Source of the DNA: Aldehydirespirator sp965205155
Lineage (GTDB): Bacteria > Actinomycetota > Acidimicrobiia > Acidimicrobiales > Aldehydirespiratoraceae
Direction of reading: 5' to 3'
Assembly (NCBI GenBank): GCA_965205155.1
Contig: OZ242033.1
Location: forward strand, 682,001-746,000
DNA: 64,000 nucleotides
Made by a program: the position numbers and the translations under genes. The notes under the pieces were generated by a model. It did no database searches. It was not told the DNA's origin and was given only the letters and a program-made list of their open reading frames with translations. Position 1 is the stretch's first letter, and each line of letters begins with the position of its first letter. Of the stretch, positions 33,406 through 41,120 are shown in pieces.

Positions 33406-34253
33406 GTGATCTCGGACCGGAGCTTCCGTAGGAGGTCGGGGACGCCCGGCGGCTGCACTACCGACACCCTGATCAAGTCGTCGAAGTGCCGGACGAAGGT
33501 CATCACATGGTTGCGGTTGTTGAGCACGAGGTGCATCTGGCCCAGGTACAGCACGGCCCGTTCCAGGCCGAAGACGGTGACGGCCGTCGAGTAGCGCTGC
33601 CGGCCGTCGTAGAGGAACCAGCGGAACGTCGGGTAGAGCTCCTCGCACAGCTCGATCATGTGGTCGAGCGCCGCCACCCGGTGCCTGTGCTCTAGCGATC
33701 CCCAGACGTCCCAGCCCCGGGCGAAGCCCTCGATGGCCTGGATGGAGTTGCAGCACTCCAGGTCGGTGCCCGCGGCCCGGGCGAGTTCCAGTGGCGCGGT
33801 GGCCGTCTCGATGCGCTGCTCGGGCCTGATCGTGGCGTAGCGCTGAACCTCGTGGCGGATCACGGCTTCCGTCTTGAGCAGGTCGGGCAGCGAGGCGGGC
33901 AGGGTGCGGACCTTCGAACCGGCCGTCTGTTCGTGCCAATCGATCCAGGTCTCGTCGAACGGGGTCAGCTCGTCGAGGTTCAGGGCGAACTCCTCGTGGA
34001 CGATGTCGGCCCGCGACGGACCGCCGTGGGCCAGGCCCAGGAGCCAGTCGACGGAGACCCCGGACGCCTCGGCGATGGCCGTCAGGGTTTCCACTCGGGG
34101 CAGGCGACGGTTGCGGTTGGACAGGAGCTGCGAGAGCGTGGACCGGTCTATCCCCGAGTCGAGGGCGAAGTCCGATCGCGACCGCCCAGTGTCGGCCACC
34201 AACTCGCCGAGCCGGTCTCGGAATCGGTTCACCAACTCGGTTTGGGTGGCCAT
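33402..34253 (-). CDS. XRE-family transcriptional regulator with unassigned C-terminal domain
   Basis: 283 residues. The N-terminal helix-turn-helix (RSRSDFALDSGIDRSTLSQLLSNRNRRLPRVETLTAIAEA, about residues 23-62) is clear. The remaining 200 residues contain FRWFLYDGRQRYSTAVTVFG and VLYLGQMHLVLNNRNHVMTFVRHFDDLIR. That pattern loosely recalls the sensory domains of antitoxin-like actinobacterial XRE regulators, but I cannot name the domain. The ATG at 34253 has a -10 box 9 nt upstream inside an imperfect palindrome, implying autoregulation. It is divergent from a desaturase gene that it may control (inference). Confidence 0.82.
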   Translation of the reverse strand: MATQTELVNRFRDRLGELVADTGRSRSDFALDSGIDRSTLSQLLSNRNRRLPRVETLTAIAEASGVSVDWLLGLAHGGPSRADIVHEEFALNLDELTPFDETWIDWHEQTAGSKVRTLPASLPDLLKTEAVIRHEVQRYATIRPEQRIETATAPLELARAAGTDLECCNSIQAIEGFARGWDVWGSLEHRHRVAALDHMIELCEELYPTFRWFLYDGRQRYSTAVTVFGLERAVLYLGQMHLVLNNRNHVMTFVRHFDDLIRVSVVQPPGVPDLLRKLRSEIT

Positions 34254-34275
34254 TGTGTAGTAATTCTACAATGAA
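34249..34275 (-). promoter_or_regulatory. Leaderless promoter and imperfect palindrome of the XRE gene
   Basis: CATTGTGTAG-TAATT-CTACAATG is an imperfect inverted repeat covering the start codon and the minus-strand -10 box TAGAAT (34263-34268), which ends 9 nt before the ATG. A regulator bound here would block its own transcription start. Confidence 0.5.
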
Positions 34276-34363
34276 TGATGCGTAAGCGCCACATATCTTG
34301 CGCTTTGTGCGAAAGTGCTACGAATTGTGCGCAACTCATCACGCGCCAGAGGCCCGCTCTACT

Positions 34364-34397
34364 TACGCTTGTGGCCAGGGACAGGGGGACTAGTCCC
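34364..34397 (+). promoter_or_regulatory. Desaturase promoter with palindromic operator candidate
   Basis: A -10-like TACGCT at 34364-34369 is followed by the perfect 12-bp palindrome GGGACTAGTCCC at 34386-34397, about 16 nt downstream. The ribosome site GGAGG and ATG 34424 come next. The palindrome position suits a repressor site. Confidence 0.4.
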
Positions 34398-34423
34398 GGA
34401 TCTGCCGCAGGACCGGAGGTGCG

Positions 34424-35338
34424 ATGGCTTCCGACACGACCGGATCGGGCGTCGAGTGGCGCACGCTCGCGGTCGCGGTCGCGGTGCACGGCCTATGGCT
34501 GGCGGTGTTGGCCCTCCACGGCGTGACACCCTGGCCGGTGACCGTCGCAGCGCTGGGCCTGCTCGCGGCCTGGCACGGCTCGCTCCAGCATGAGACGATC
34601 CACGGCCACCCGTTCCGAAGCCGGCGGCTGAATGCCCTGCTGGGCTCGCTGCCCCTGTCGCTGCACCTGCCCTACCTGGTGTACCGGCGCTACCACTGGG
34701 ATCATCACGACTGCCCCGAGCTGACCGATCCGACCGAGGACAGCGAGAGCTTCTACGTGAGCGCCGGGCAGTGGGAGTCCAAGGGCCGCTTGGGCCGGGC
34801 CTTCCTGCTGGCCCATCACACCCTGCTCGGCCGCCTGGTACTGGGACCGCCCCGGTACATCGCGGGGGTGCTGGTCCACCAGGCCCGCGAGATCCGCCGG
34901 GGCGATCGGGAGCTGGCCCGCTGGTGGGCGGCGCATATGGTCGCCGCGGCCGCGCTGGTCGCCTTCGTGGTGATGGTCATGGGGGTGCCCTGGTGGCAGT
35001 ACCTGCTGGGCGCCACGTACTTGGGGAACTCCCTGACCCTGATGAGGTCGTACTGCGAGCACCGCTGGGTGGAGGGAGCCACCCGCTCCGCGGTCGTCCG
35101 ATCGGGACGCTTCTTCAGCCTGCTGTACCTCTACAACAACCTCCACCATGTGCACCACGCCGATCCGGGTGTGGCCTGGTACCGGCTGTCGGCTCACGCC
35201 GACGCCACCGGCGGCTACGAGGAGGCCGCGGCCGGGGCGGGGCTCTACCGCGGCTACTTCGAGTTGGCCCGCCGCTTCGGTGTGCGGCCGTTCGACCACC
35301 CCGTGCACCCCAGGGACAGGGTCGGGGTTCTCACCTGA
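34424..35338 (+). CDS. Membrane fatty acid desaturase family protein
   Basis: 304 residues. Three His boxes of the di-iron membrane desaturase/hydroxylase family: HETIHGH, HWDHHD and NNLHHVHH. Hydrophobic segments lie between them (AVHGLWLAVLALHGVTPW; AAAALVAFVVMVMGVPWW). The family desaturates or hydroxylates acyl chains or carotenoid-like lipids; the substrate is open. GGAGG lies 4 nt before the ATG. Repeat copy R5 starts 2 nt after the stop. Confidence 0.87.
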   Translation: MASDTTGSGVEWRTLAVAVAVHGLWLAVLALHGVTPWPVTVAALGLLAAWHGSLQHETIHGHPFRSRRLNALLGSLPLSLHLPYLVYRRYHWDHHDCPELTDPTEDSESFYVSAGQWESKGRLGRAFLLAHHTLLGRLVLGPPRYIAGVLVHQAREIRRGDRELARWWAAHMVAAAALVAFVVMVMGVPWWQYLLGATYLGNSLTLMRSYCEHRWVEGATRSAVVRSGRFFSLLYLYNNLHHVHHADPGVAWYRLSAHADATGGYEEAAAGAGLYRGYFELARRFGVRPFDHPVHPRDRVGVLT

Positions 35339-35340
35339 CC

Positions 35341-35478
35341 TAGAGGCCGAGCGAGTAGGTACGCGAATCCGGCTCATGCGGGCGAGGCCGTGGCCCGAGC
35401 GGCCCGTGAGCGCAGCGAACAAGAGCGGGAGACACCCCCTAGCAACGTGACGGGTTGCGCCTACCCGCGCACGTTCTT
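35341..35478 (+). repeat. Dispersed repeat family R, copy R5 (full length)
   Basis: TAGAGGCCGAGCGAGTAGG, middle GCGAATCCGGCTCATGCGGG, core at 35382-35434, and a 3' part with GACGGGTTGCGCCTACC and GCGCACGTTCTTGG. It is the copy closest to R1 along its whole length. It fills the gap between the desaturase and the convergent sulP gene. Confidence 0.85.
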
Positions 35479-35488
35479 GGCGTGGCTC

Positions 35489-37144
35489 CTAGTCGTCGAG
35501 CAGGCGGCGGGCGACTATCCGGGCTTCGTCGAGATTCTCGACGAAGTTCTCCTCGGGGATCTCCCGCAGCACGTTCAGCGCGTGGACGCTGGTCTTGGTC
35601 ATGCCGGACATGCCCAGGACGATGCACTGGGTGTCGGCGTCGCGCGCCGTGTCGGCCAGCTGGCCGATGGTTAGAGCGGCGCTGTCGTCCACGTGGACGG
35701 TGTCGGTGAAGTCGAAGATCACCACTTCGTGCTCGTTCATGTCGTGGTTGATGGTCTTGAAGAGCCTGGTGGACGAGGCCGCAGTGAAGCTGCCCCGCAG
35801 CGACAGCAGGCCGACCCGGGCCGCGAAGGGGTCGTCGTCCGAGTCCAGGTCGAACCCTGCGTCGTCGGTTGCTTCGGGGTCGGCCAGGAAGGTCATGTCG
35901 AGCAGCGGGGTCGAGATCACCTTGTCGAGTTCCAGGCGCTCCACCTGGCGGGCCCCGGTCAGCGCCGCCATCACCAGGCCTACGGCCACCGCGATCACCA
36001 GGTCCGAGACGATGGACAGACCGAGAGTCATTGCCAGCACCACCACGTTCTCCCGTGGGACGCGATGGATGTGGGCCAGGTAGCGCCAGTCGATGATGTT
36101 GAACCCGATCTTGATGAGGATGCCGGCCAGCACGGCGTGGGGTATGGCGTCGACGTAGCGCCCCAGTCCCAGGACCAGGGCGGCCAGGATCGTGGCGCAC
36201 AGCACTCCGGAGACCCTGGAGCGACCGCCGGCCTTCACGTTGGCCACCGTGCACGACGTGGCCCCCGCGCCCGGAACACCGCCGATGAACGCCACCACCA
36301 CATTGGCCACCCCGGCGCCCATCAGCTCACGGCTGGGGTCATGGTCCTGGCGGGTCAGCGAGTCGGCCACCCTGGCGGTGAGGAGGCTGTTGATGGAGCC
36401 GAGCAGGGCGATGGTGACCGCAGCCGGCAGCGCGCTCCCCAGATCACCGAAGCTGAGCTCGGGCACCATCAGGTCGGGGAGGCCGGTGGGCACCTCCCCG
36501 ATCGTCGGGGCGTCGCTCAGCCACAACACGCCCACCATCGTTCCGATGATCAACGCGGCCACCGACGGTGGCAGGAATCGCTGCAGCCGTCCCGGCCAGA
36601 AGATGCACACCGCCAGGGTGATGAGCCCCAGCGTGAGCGCGCTCGGGTCGACGCTGGTGACTGCATCCGGCCACTCGCGCAGAGACTTGAGCGCGCCGCC
36701 GAGGGCCACCTCGGCGCCGAAGAACGGCAGCACCTGGACGATGATGATGATCAGGCCGACCGCGCTGGTGAACCCCGACACCACCGCATAGGGCGTGTAG
36801 GCGACGAAGGTGCCGAGCCGCAGCGCGCCGAGCAGCACCTGGATGATCCCTGCCATTGCCACGATGGCCAGGGCCTTGCTCAGTTCACCGTCGGCGTAGT
36901 CGACGAACACGACCGCCATCGCGACCGACAGCGGGGCGGTGGGTCCCGAGATCTGGGTCCTCGATCCGCCCAGCAGCGCGGCGAGCATGCCCACCACGAC
37001 GGCGCTGTACAGACCCTCGATAGCTCCGAGCCCTGAAGCGACTCCGAAGGCCAGCGACAGCGGCAGGGCTACCACGGCCGCGGTCATCCCCCCGAAGATG
37101 TCTCCTCTAAGCCCTTGGAGCTTGTCGCTGACTTGCAAGCTCAT
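35489..37144 (-). CDS. SulP-family anion permease with STAS domain
   Basis: 551 residues with ten or more helices. SulP signatures are LPLSLAFGVASGLGAIEGLYSA and the GGVPGAGATSCTVANVKAGGRSR loop (normally GGMPATGAIARTATNIRSG). A C-terminal STAS domain (LLSLRGSFTAASSTRLFKTI to DFTDTVHVDDSAAL) follows. These carry sulfate, bicarbonate or dicarboxylates. A -10 box (TATTCT) lies 10 nt before the ATG, so it can be transcribed on its own although bioD ends only 18 bp upstream. Biotin synthesis needs sulfur at the BioB step, so sulfate uptake is an attractive but unproven link. Confidence 0.9.
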   Translation of the reverse strand: MSLQVSDKLQGLRGDIFGGMTAAVVALPLSLAFGVASGLGAIEGLYSAVVVGMLAALLGGSRTQISGPTAPLSVAMAVVFVDYADGELSKALAIVAMAGIIQVLLGALRLGTFVAYTPYAVVSGFTSAVGLIIIIVQVLPFFGAEVALGGALKSLREWPDAVTSVDPSALTLGLITLAVCIFWPGRLQRFLPPSVAALIIGTMVGVLWLSDAPTIGEVPTGLPDLMVPELSFGDLGSALPAAVTIALLGSINSLLTARVADSLTRQDHDPSRELMGAGVANVVVAFIGGVPGAGATSCTVANVKAGGRSRVSGVLCATILAALVLGLGRYVDAIPHAVLAGILIKIGFNIIDWRYLAHIHRVPRENVVVLAMTLGLSIVSDLVIAVAVGLVMAALTGARQVERLELDKVISTPLLDMTFLADPEATDDAGFDLDSDDDPFAARVGLLSLRGSFTAASSTRLFKTINHDMNEHEVVIFDFTDTVHVDDSAALTIGQLADTARDADTQCIVLGMSGMTKTSVHALNVLREIPEENFVENLDEARIVARRLLDD

Positions 37145-37154
37145 TTCACACCGC

Positions 37155-37160
37155 AGAATA
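37155..37160 (-). promoter_or_regulatory. -10 box TATTCT upstream of the SulP gene
   Basis: On the minus strand TATTCT ends 10 nt before the ATG at 37144, in the short gap after bioD. Confidence 0.4.
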
Positions 37161-37162
37161 GA

Positions 37163-37858
37163 TCAAGCGTCGCCGCAAGATCGTTCAGGGAGGGCCGTGC
37201 CGACGATGTCGGCCAGTTCGGACAGATTGGTCGCGACGGCCAAGCCCCCGTCGTGCAACCACTGCAGGTTCAGGGCGTGGACCTCGATCCGGGGATCGAA
37301 GCGGTTGAGAAACACCGCGTGGCGGTAGGCGGACAGCGGCAACGTGCAGGCCATGGAGTCGTGGATGCCGCCGAGAGCGGCCGACGCCACCACGATGACC
37401 AGGTCAGGTTCGATCCGCTCGATCAGGTCCAGGTTGTGCCCGTCCGACGCCAGCGGCGAGTAGAGGCCGCCCACGCCCTCAACCAACCCGATGTCGACCG
37501 TTGCGCCGAAGCGGCATCCGGCGGCCATCTCGTCGACGGTGGGGCAGATCCGACCGAGCTTGCGGGCGGCCATGGGCGGGGCCAGCGGCACCGGATAGGT
37601 GTGCTCGGGCGGGCAGACGTCGTCGGGGTGCTGGCCGGTGGCCGCGGCCAGCGCAGCCGCGTCGGTCGGGCCGGCCTCATCCGGGTCGAAGGACTGGACG
37701 GGCTTGCATGCCGCGACCATGCACCCCCTGTCCCGCAGAACCCGGGCCAACTCGGCCGCCACCCAGGTCTTGCCCACCTCGGTGCCGGTGCCGGCGACGA
37801 ACACCATGCCGGTGCGGCTGCGGCGTCGGTCCACAGGCATAGCCGGTGGATCAGGCAT
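37163..37858 (-). CDS. bioD: Dethiobiotin synthetase
   Basis: 231 residues. P-loop VAGTGTEVGKTWVAAEL, substrate-binding ACKPVQSF and the EGVGGLYSPL segment are diagnostic for BioD. The enzyme converts 7,8-diaminopelargonate, CO2 and ATP to dethiobiotin, the penultimate step of biotin synthesis. The N-terminus overlaps the end of bioF by 8 bp, so the two are coupled. Confidence 0.95.
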   Translation of the reverse strand: MPDPPAMPVDRRRSRTGMVFVAGTGTEVGKTWVAAELARVLRDRGCMVAACKPVQSFDPDEAGPTDAAALAAATGQHPDDVCPPEHTYPVPLAPPMAARKLGRICPTVDEMAAGCRFGATVDIGLVEGVGGLYSPLASDGHNLDLIERIEPDLVIVVASAALGGIHDSMACTLPLSAYRHAVFLNRFDPRIEVHALNLQWLHDGGLAVATNLSELADIVGTALPERSCGDA

Positions 37859-38975
37859 CGATCCCTGCCCGGCGGAGCGCGTCGATCAGCCGGTCGAGGT
37901 CGGCGTCACAGTGGGCTGCCGAGACAGTGACCCGGAGCCGTGACGTTCCGGCCGGCACCGTAGGGGGCCGGATGGCGGGGACCAGGATGCCCTGCCTCGC
38001 CAGGGTGTCGGAGACGGCCAATGCCCTGTCCTCGGCGCCGACGATGATGGGGATGATGGGGCTCGGGTGGCCGGGCCGGATGCGATCGATGTTGGTCCGC
38101 AGCCGCCTCCTGAGCTCGTCGCCGTCGGTGGAGTCGATCACATCGATGGCGGCCGCCGCGGCTGCGGCCGCGGCTGGAGCGGCCGCCGTGGTGAAGATGT
38201 AGGAGCGGGCCGCATTGACGAGCAGGTCCATGAACGTCCGGGGTCCGGTCACGAAGCCGCCCAGCGCGCCGACTGCCTTGGACAGGGTCCCCACCCGCAA
38301 TAGGCGGCAGTTCGGGTGCAGCGGCTCGGGATGGTCCAGGACGAGATGGGCGTCGTCGAGCACGAGCAGCGCCCCGTGGGCCGCACACACGGCCGACAGC
38401 TCGCCGATCGGCGCGAGGTCGCCGTCCATGGAGAAGACCGAGTCGGTGACCACCATGCCGGGGCCATCGGAGCCGCCCAGCAAGTCGTCCACTGCGGCCG
38501 GGTCGCAGTGGGGGTAGACGCGCGTCGGCGCCCGGGCCAGACGGCAGCCGTCGATGATCGACGCGTGGTTGAGCTCGTCGGAGCAGAGCACCGACGCCCA
38601 CCGTCCCATGGTGGCGATGGCGCCCAGGTTGGCCGCGTACCCGGTGGTGAACAGCACGGCGGCCTCCGCGCCGCGCCAGGCTGCGATGCGCTCCTCGAGG
38701 CGGCTGTGCACTGGACGCGACCCCACGATCAGCCGGGCCGATCCCGAGCCGGTGCCGTAGTCGTCGATCGCGGTCCGGGCCGCGGCCCGCACGGCGGGGT
38801 GCTGCGTGAGTCCGAGATAGTCGTTGGAGGCGAACGACACCACGGGCTGTCCCGTCGCCGACAGCGCCGTGCGGGGGCCTCCGCCGTCGAGATCCCGGGG
38901 TTGGCGCAGCTGGTTGGCGGCCACGACGGCGTCCAGAGCGGCCGTCGCGATGCCGTCCCAGTCGCTCCCGGTCAC
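37851..38975 (-). CDS. bioF: 8-amino-7-oxononanoate synthase
   Basis: 374 residues, GTG start. Alpha-oxoamine synthase motifs: FASNDYLGLTQHPAVR, YGTGSGSARLIVGSRPVH, LLVLDDAHLVL and the PLP lysine in GTLSKAVGALGGF. It condenses pimeloyl thioester with alanine, the first committed step of the biotin ring pathway. The upstream nitroreductase gene is 54 bp away on the same strand. Confidence 0.93.
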   Translation of the reverse strand: MTGSDWDGIATAALDAVVAANQLRQPRDLDGGGPRTALSATGQPVVSFASNDYLGLTQHPAVRAAARTAIDDYGTGSGSARLIVGSRPVHSRLEERIAAWRGAEAAVLFTTGYAANLGAIATMGRWASVLCSDELNHASIIDGCRLARAPTRVYPHCDPAAVDDLLGGSDGPGMVVTDSVFSMDGDLAPIGELSAVCAAHGALLVLDDAHLVLDHPEPLHPNCRLLRVGTLSKAVGALGGFVTGPRTFMDLLVNAARSYIFTTAAAPAAAAAAAAAIDVIDSTDGDELRRRLRTNIDRIRPGHPSPIIPIIVGAEDRALAVSDTLARQGILVPAIRPPTVPAGTSRLRVTVSAAHCDADLDRLIDALRRAGIDA

Positions 38976-39029
38976 GTCTCTGTGTCCGGCCGCTGGACGC
39001 CGTCGCTGCCGCTCATGGACTGCTGCCGG

Positions 39030-39701
39030 TCAGGACGGCGCGGCGCCCTTCCACTCGTCCCAGTGCAGCACCCTGGCCAGCGGCTCTCGCATACCGGGGC
39101 GGAAGTCGGTGCCGATGGTGTGGGCGATGGGGATGAGTGCGACCTGCGTGCACTCGTCGTACGGGATTCCCAGGATCTCAGCGGCCTGATGCTCGTAGGC
39201 CAGGTGCAAGGTGGTCCAGCATGTCCCCAGTCCCCGTTCCCGGGCAGCGAGCATGAAGCTCCACGACGCTTGTATGACCGATCCGAGCCTTGATGCCGCG
39301 CCGCCCCACGACGGTCGGTCGACGCGACTTATGGCCAGGCACGGGATCAGGAACAGCGGAGCCCGCTCAAGGTTGTCGGAGAGGTACTGGGCCGAATCCG
39401 CGATCCGTTCGAAGGAGGCCTGAACGGCTGGGTCTTCATGAGGTGGTTCATTGGTGGGGAAGTAGGGCGACTCGCGATAGGCGGCCCACGCCTGGCGGTA
39501 GAACCCGGCCAGCGCCGCCTTCTTGGCTGGGTCGGCAACCACCATCCACACCCAGTCCTGGCGATTGCCGCCGCTGGGCGCCTGGAGCGCGATGTCCAGG
39601 CACTCGGTTATCAGCCCGGGATCGACCGGGCGGTCGAAGTCCAGGCGCCTGCGAACGGCCCGGGTTGTAGTCAGCAGCTCGTCGGCCGAAAGTCCCAGCA
39701 T
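39030..39701 (-). CDS. Nitroreductase-family flavoprotein
   Basis: 223 residues with the FMN-binding start TTTRAVRRRLDFDRPVD, PSGGNRQDWVWMVV and the C-terminal GTCWTTLHLAYEHQAAEILGIP. AGGAGG lies 6 nt before the ATG. Members reduce nitro groups, quinones or other flavin substrates; the physiological role here is not known. It lies between the LLM gene and bioF in one direction, so it may belong to the biotin transcript (inference). Confidence 0.88.
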   Translation of the reverse strand: MLGLSADELLTTTRAVRRRLDFDRPVDPGLITECLDIALQAPSGGNRQDWVWMVVADPAKKAALAGFYRQAWAAYRESPYFPTNEPPHEDPAVQASFERIADSAQYLSDNLERAPLFLIPCLAISRVDRPSWGGAASRLGSVIQASWSFMLAARERGLGTCWTTLHLAYEHQAAEILGIPYDECTQVALIPIAHTIGTDFRPGMREPLARVLHWDEWKGAAPS

Positions 39702-39759
39702 TCTTAGCCTCCTGCATCGGCGGAAGGAGCAGTCAGACCCTACGGCTCCCGACCGCGAA

Positions 39760-39855
39760 CCGGCAGGCCGGGGGGTGGCGGCGAGGAACGGCCGACCGAC
39801 AATGGGGCGAAGCCCCGTCGGTCGGACGGCCTCGACGACAGGACCCGCCGGCCGG
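39760..39855 (+). ncRNA. Candidate structured element S1 (nested stem-loops)
   Basis: Outer stem GGCCGG-G-GGG (39766-39775) pairs with CCC-G-CCGGCC (39844-39853). Inner stem CGAGG (39782-39786) pairs with CCTCG (39830-39834). The apical hairpin is CCGACCGAC (39792-39800) with GTCGGTCGG (39817-39825), capped by GGGGC-GAA-GCCCC. The unpaired 3' linker ACAGGA (39838-39843) and the outer stem recur in S2. It lies between the nitroreductase and LLM genes. Strand unknown; it could be a terminator, an RNA element or a mobile repeat. Confidence 0.5.
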
Positions 39856-39865
39856 AAAGGCTCGG

Positions 39866-41017
39866 CTAAGAAAGCAGGGGCAGGACTTCCTCGGCGATGC
39901 GGTGCAACTGCTCCTCCACCTTCTCGTAGGGGTCGCCGGGCATAGCCGGGAACAGCAGGAGGTTCTCGATCCCGATCTGCTCGTCGTAGGTGCTGATGGC
40001 CTCAGCCACATCGGTGGGGCTTCCCACCGCCCAGACCTTCTGGTCGATGGACTGCTCCAGAGTGGGGATCAGCCCCGGCTTGGCCGGATGGCCGTCGGGG
40101 CCGAGGTAGCCCTTGCTCCAGCCGTAGGGGCCGAGGAACTTCCACAGCTCGTCGTGGCCGTCGCGCACCGACGCCATGGCCTGCTCGCGGGTGTCCTCGA
40201 CCCGGACGTTCTGCACGAGCATGCGGTGCTCGCCGCAACCCAGCTCGCGCCCGTGATGGGCTAGGTATCGCTCGGCGAACTGCTCCCAGCGCTGCTTGAC
40301 GATGGAGTGGTGGTAGTTCCAGAACACCCCGCCCCAGCCGCATCGGGGGATCTGCTCGAGCGTGGCCGGCGACTTGGCGGCCTGCCAGATCTCGTAGGGG
40401 TACAGCGGCCGGGGCACCAGCGACAGCTCGGTCACGAACCCGCCCCGGTCGGGGATCCCCGCCGGCGGGAGGTCATACACCTCGCCATGGAAGCTGAACG
40501 TGTCGTTGTTCAATGCTCGGAGGACGACTTCCATGGCCTCGTCGAACTGCTTGCGGTTCAACTCGTCGGCGGCGGCCTTGTCGGGATTGTCGAAACTGCC
40601 GATCTGGGTGCCCAGCGTCTCAGCCTCACGCGGCACCGTGCCCCGGCCGACGCCCAGAATGCCGCGGCCGCCCGAGACGTTGTGCAGCGTCGCGAAATCC
40701 TCGGCGAGGCGCAGCGGATGCCACTGCGGCACGATGTTGAACGCCATCCCGATCCGGATGCTCTCGGTGCGCTCCGCCAGGATGGTCCCCACCAGGATCC
40801 CGTTGGGGATGACCTCGTAGCCCTCGTACTGGAAATGGTGCTCGGTCAACCAGAACGAGTCGAACCCCAACCGGTCACACACCACCCCCATATCGATGAT
40901 CCGCTCCGTCGCCCGCCACACCTCCTTGGGGTCGTAGCGGCGGTCGGTAGGAACAGGCAGCCCCGCACCGGCATCGTCCATCTCGACCCCGCCGAACAGG
41001 AACACCCCGGTGCGCAC
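39866..41017 (-). CDS. Luciferase-like flavin/F420 monooxygenase
   Basis: 383 residues from a GTG at 41017, preferred over ATG 41056 because TACAGT ends 7 nt upstream of the GTG. LLM barrel with VCDRLGFDSFWLTEHHFQYEGYEV and MAFNIVPQWHPLRLAEDFATL, and VSGGRGILGVGRGT at the cofactor site. It resembles alkanal-type (LuxA-like) monooxygenases more than the shorter F420 enzymes in this window. It lies between bioA and nitroreductase/bioF, which makes a role in supplying a biotin precursor or an unrelated oxidation equally possible. Confidence 0.86.
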   Translation of the reverse strand: MRTGVFLFGGVEMDDAGAGLPVPTDRRYDPKEVWRATERIIDMGVVCDRLGFDSFWLTEHHFQYEGYEVIPNGILVGTILAERTESIRIGMAFNIVPQWHPLRLAEDFATLHNVSGGRGILGVGRGTVPREAETLGTQIGSFDNPDKAAADELNRKQFDEAMEVVLRALNNDTFSFHGEVYDLPPAGIPDRGGFVTELSLVPRPLYPYEIWQAAKSPATLEQIPRCGWGGVFWNYHHSIVKQRWEQFAERYLAHHGRELGCGEHRMLVQNVRVEDTREQAMASVRDGHDELWKFLGPYGWSKGYLGPDGHPAKPGLIPTLEQSIDQKVWAVGSPTDVAEAISTYDEQIGIENLLLFPAMPGDPYEKVEEQLHRIAEEVLPLLS

Positions 41018-41024
41018 GGCGTCA

Positions 41025-41030
41025 ACTGTA
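41025..41030 (-). promoter_or_regulatory. -10 box TACAGT, leaderless promoter
   Basis: On the minus strand TACAGT ends 7 nt before the GTG at 41017 and decides that start. Confidence 0.5.
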
Positions 41031-41120
41031 GGCGCTCCCAAAATGCGGGGACTCACCGTGATAGGCCTTGGGTTTGTGGAGCCGCGCTTCTTGGCGGAAG
41101 TCAGTGTCGAGACTGATCGC

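Noticed and set aside
39760..39855. S1 as a known riboswitch or SRP/RNase P RNA
   Set aside because: I compared it from memory with the conserved cores of common riboswitches and of the SRP and RNase P RNAs and found no match; it also lies downstream of one gene and in opposite orientation to the neighbouring transcription.
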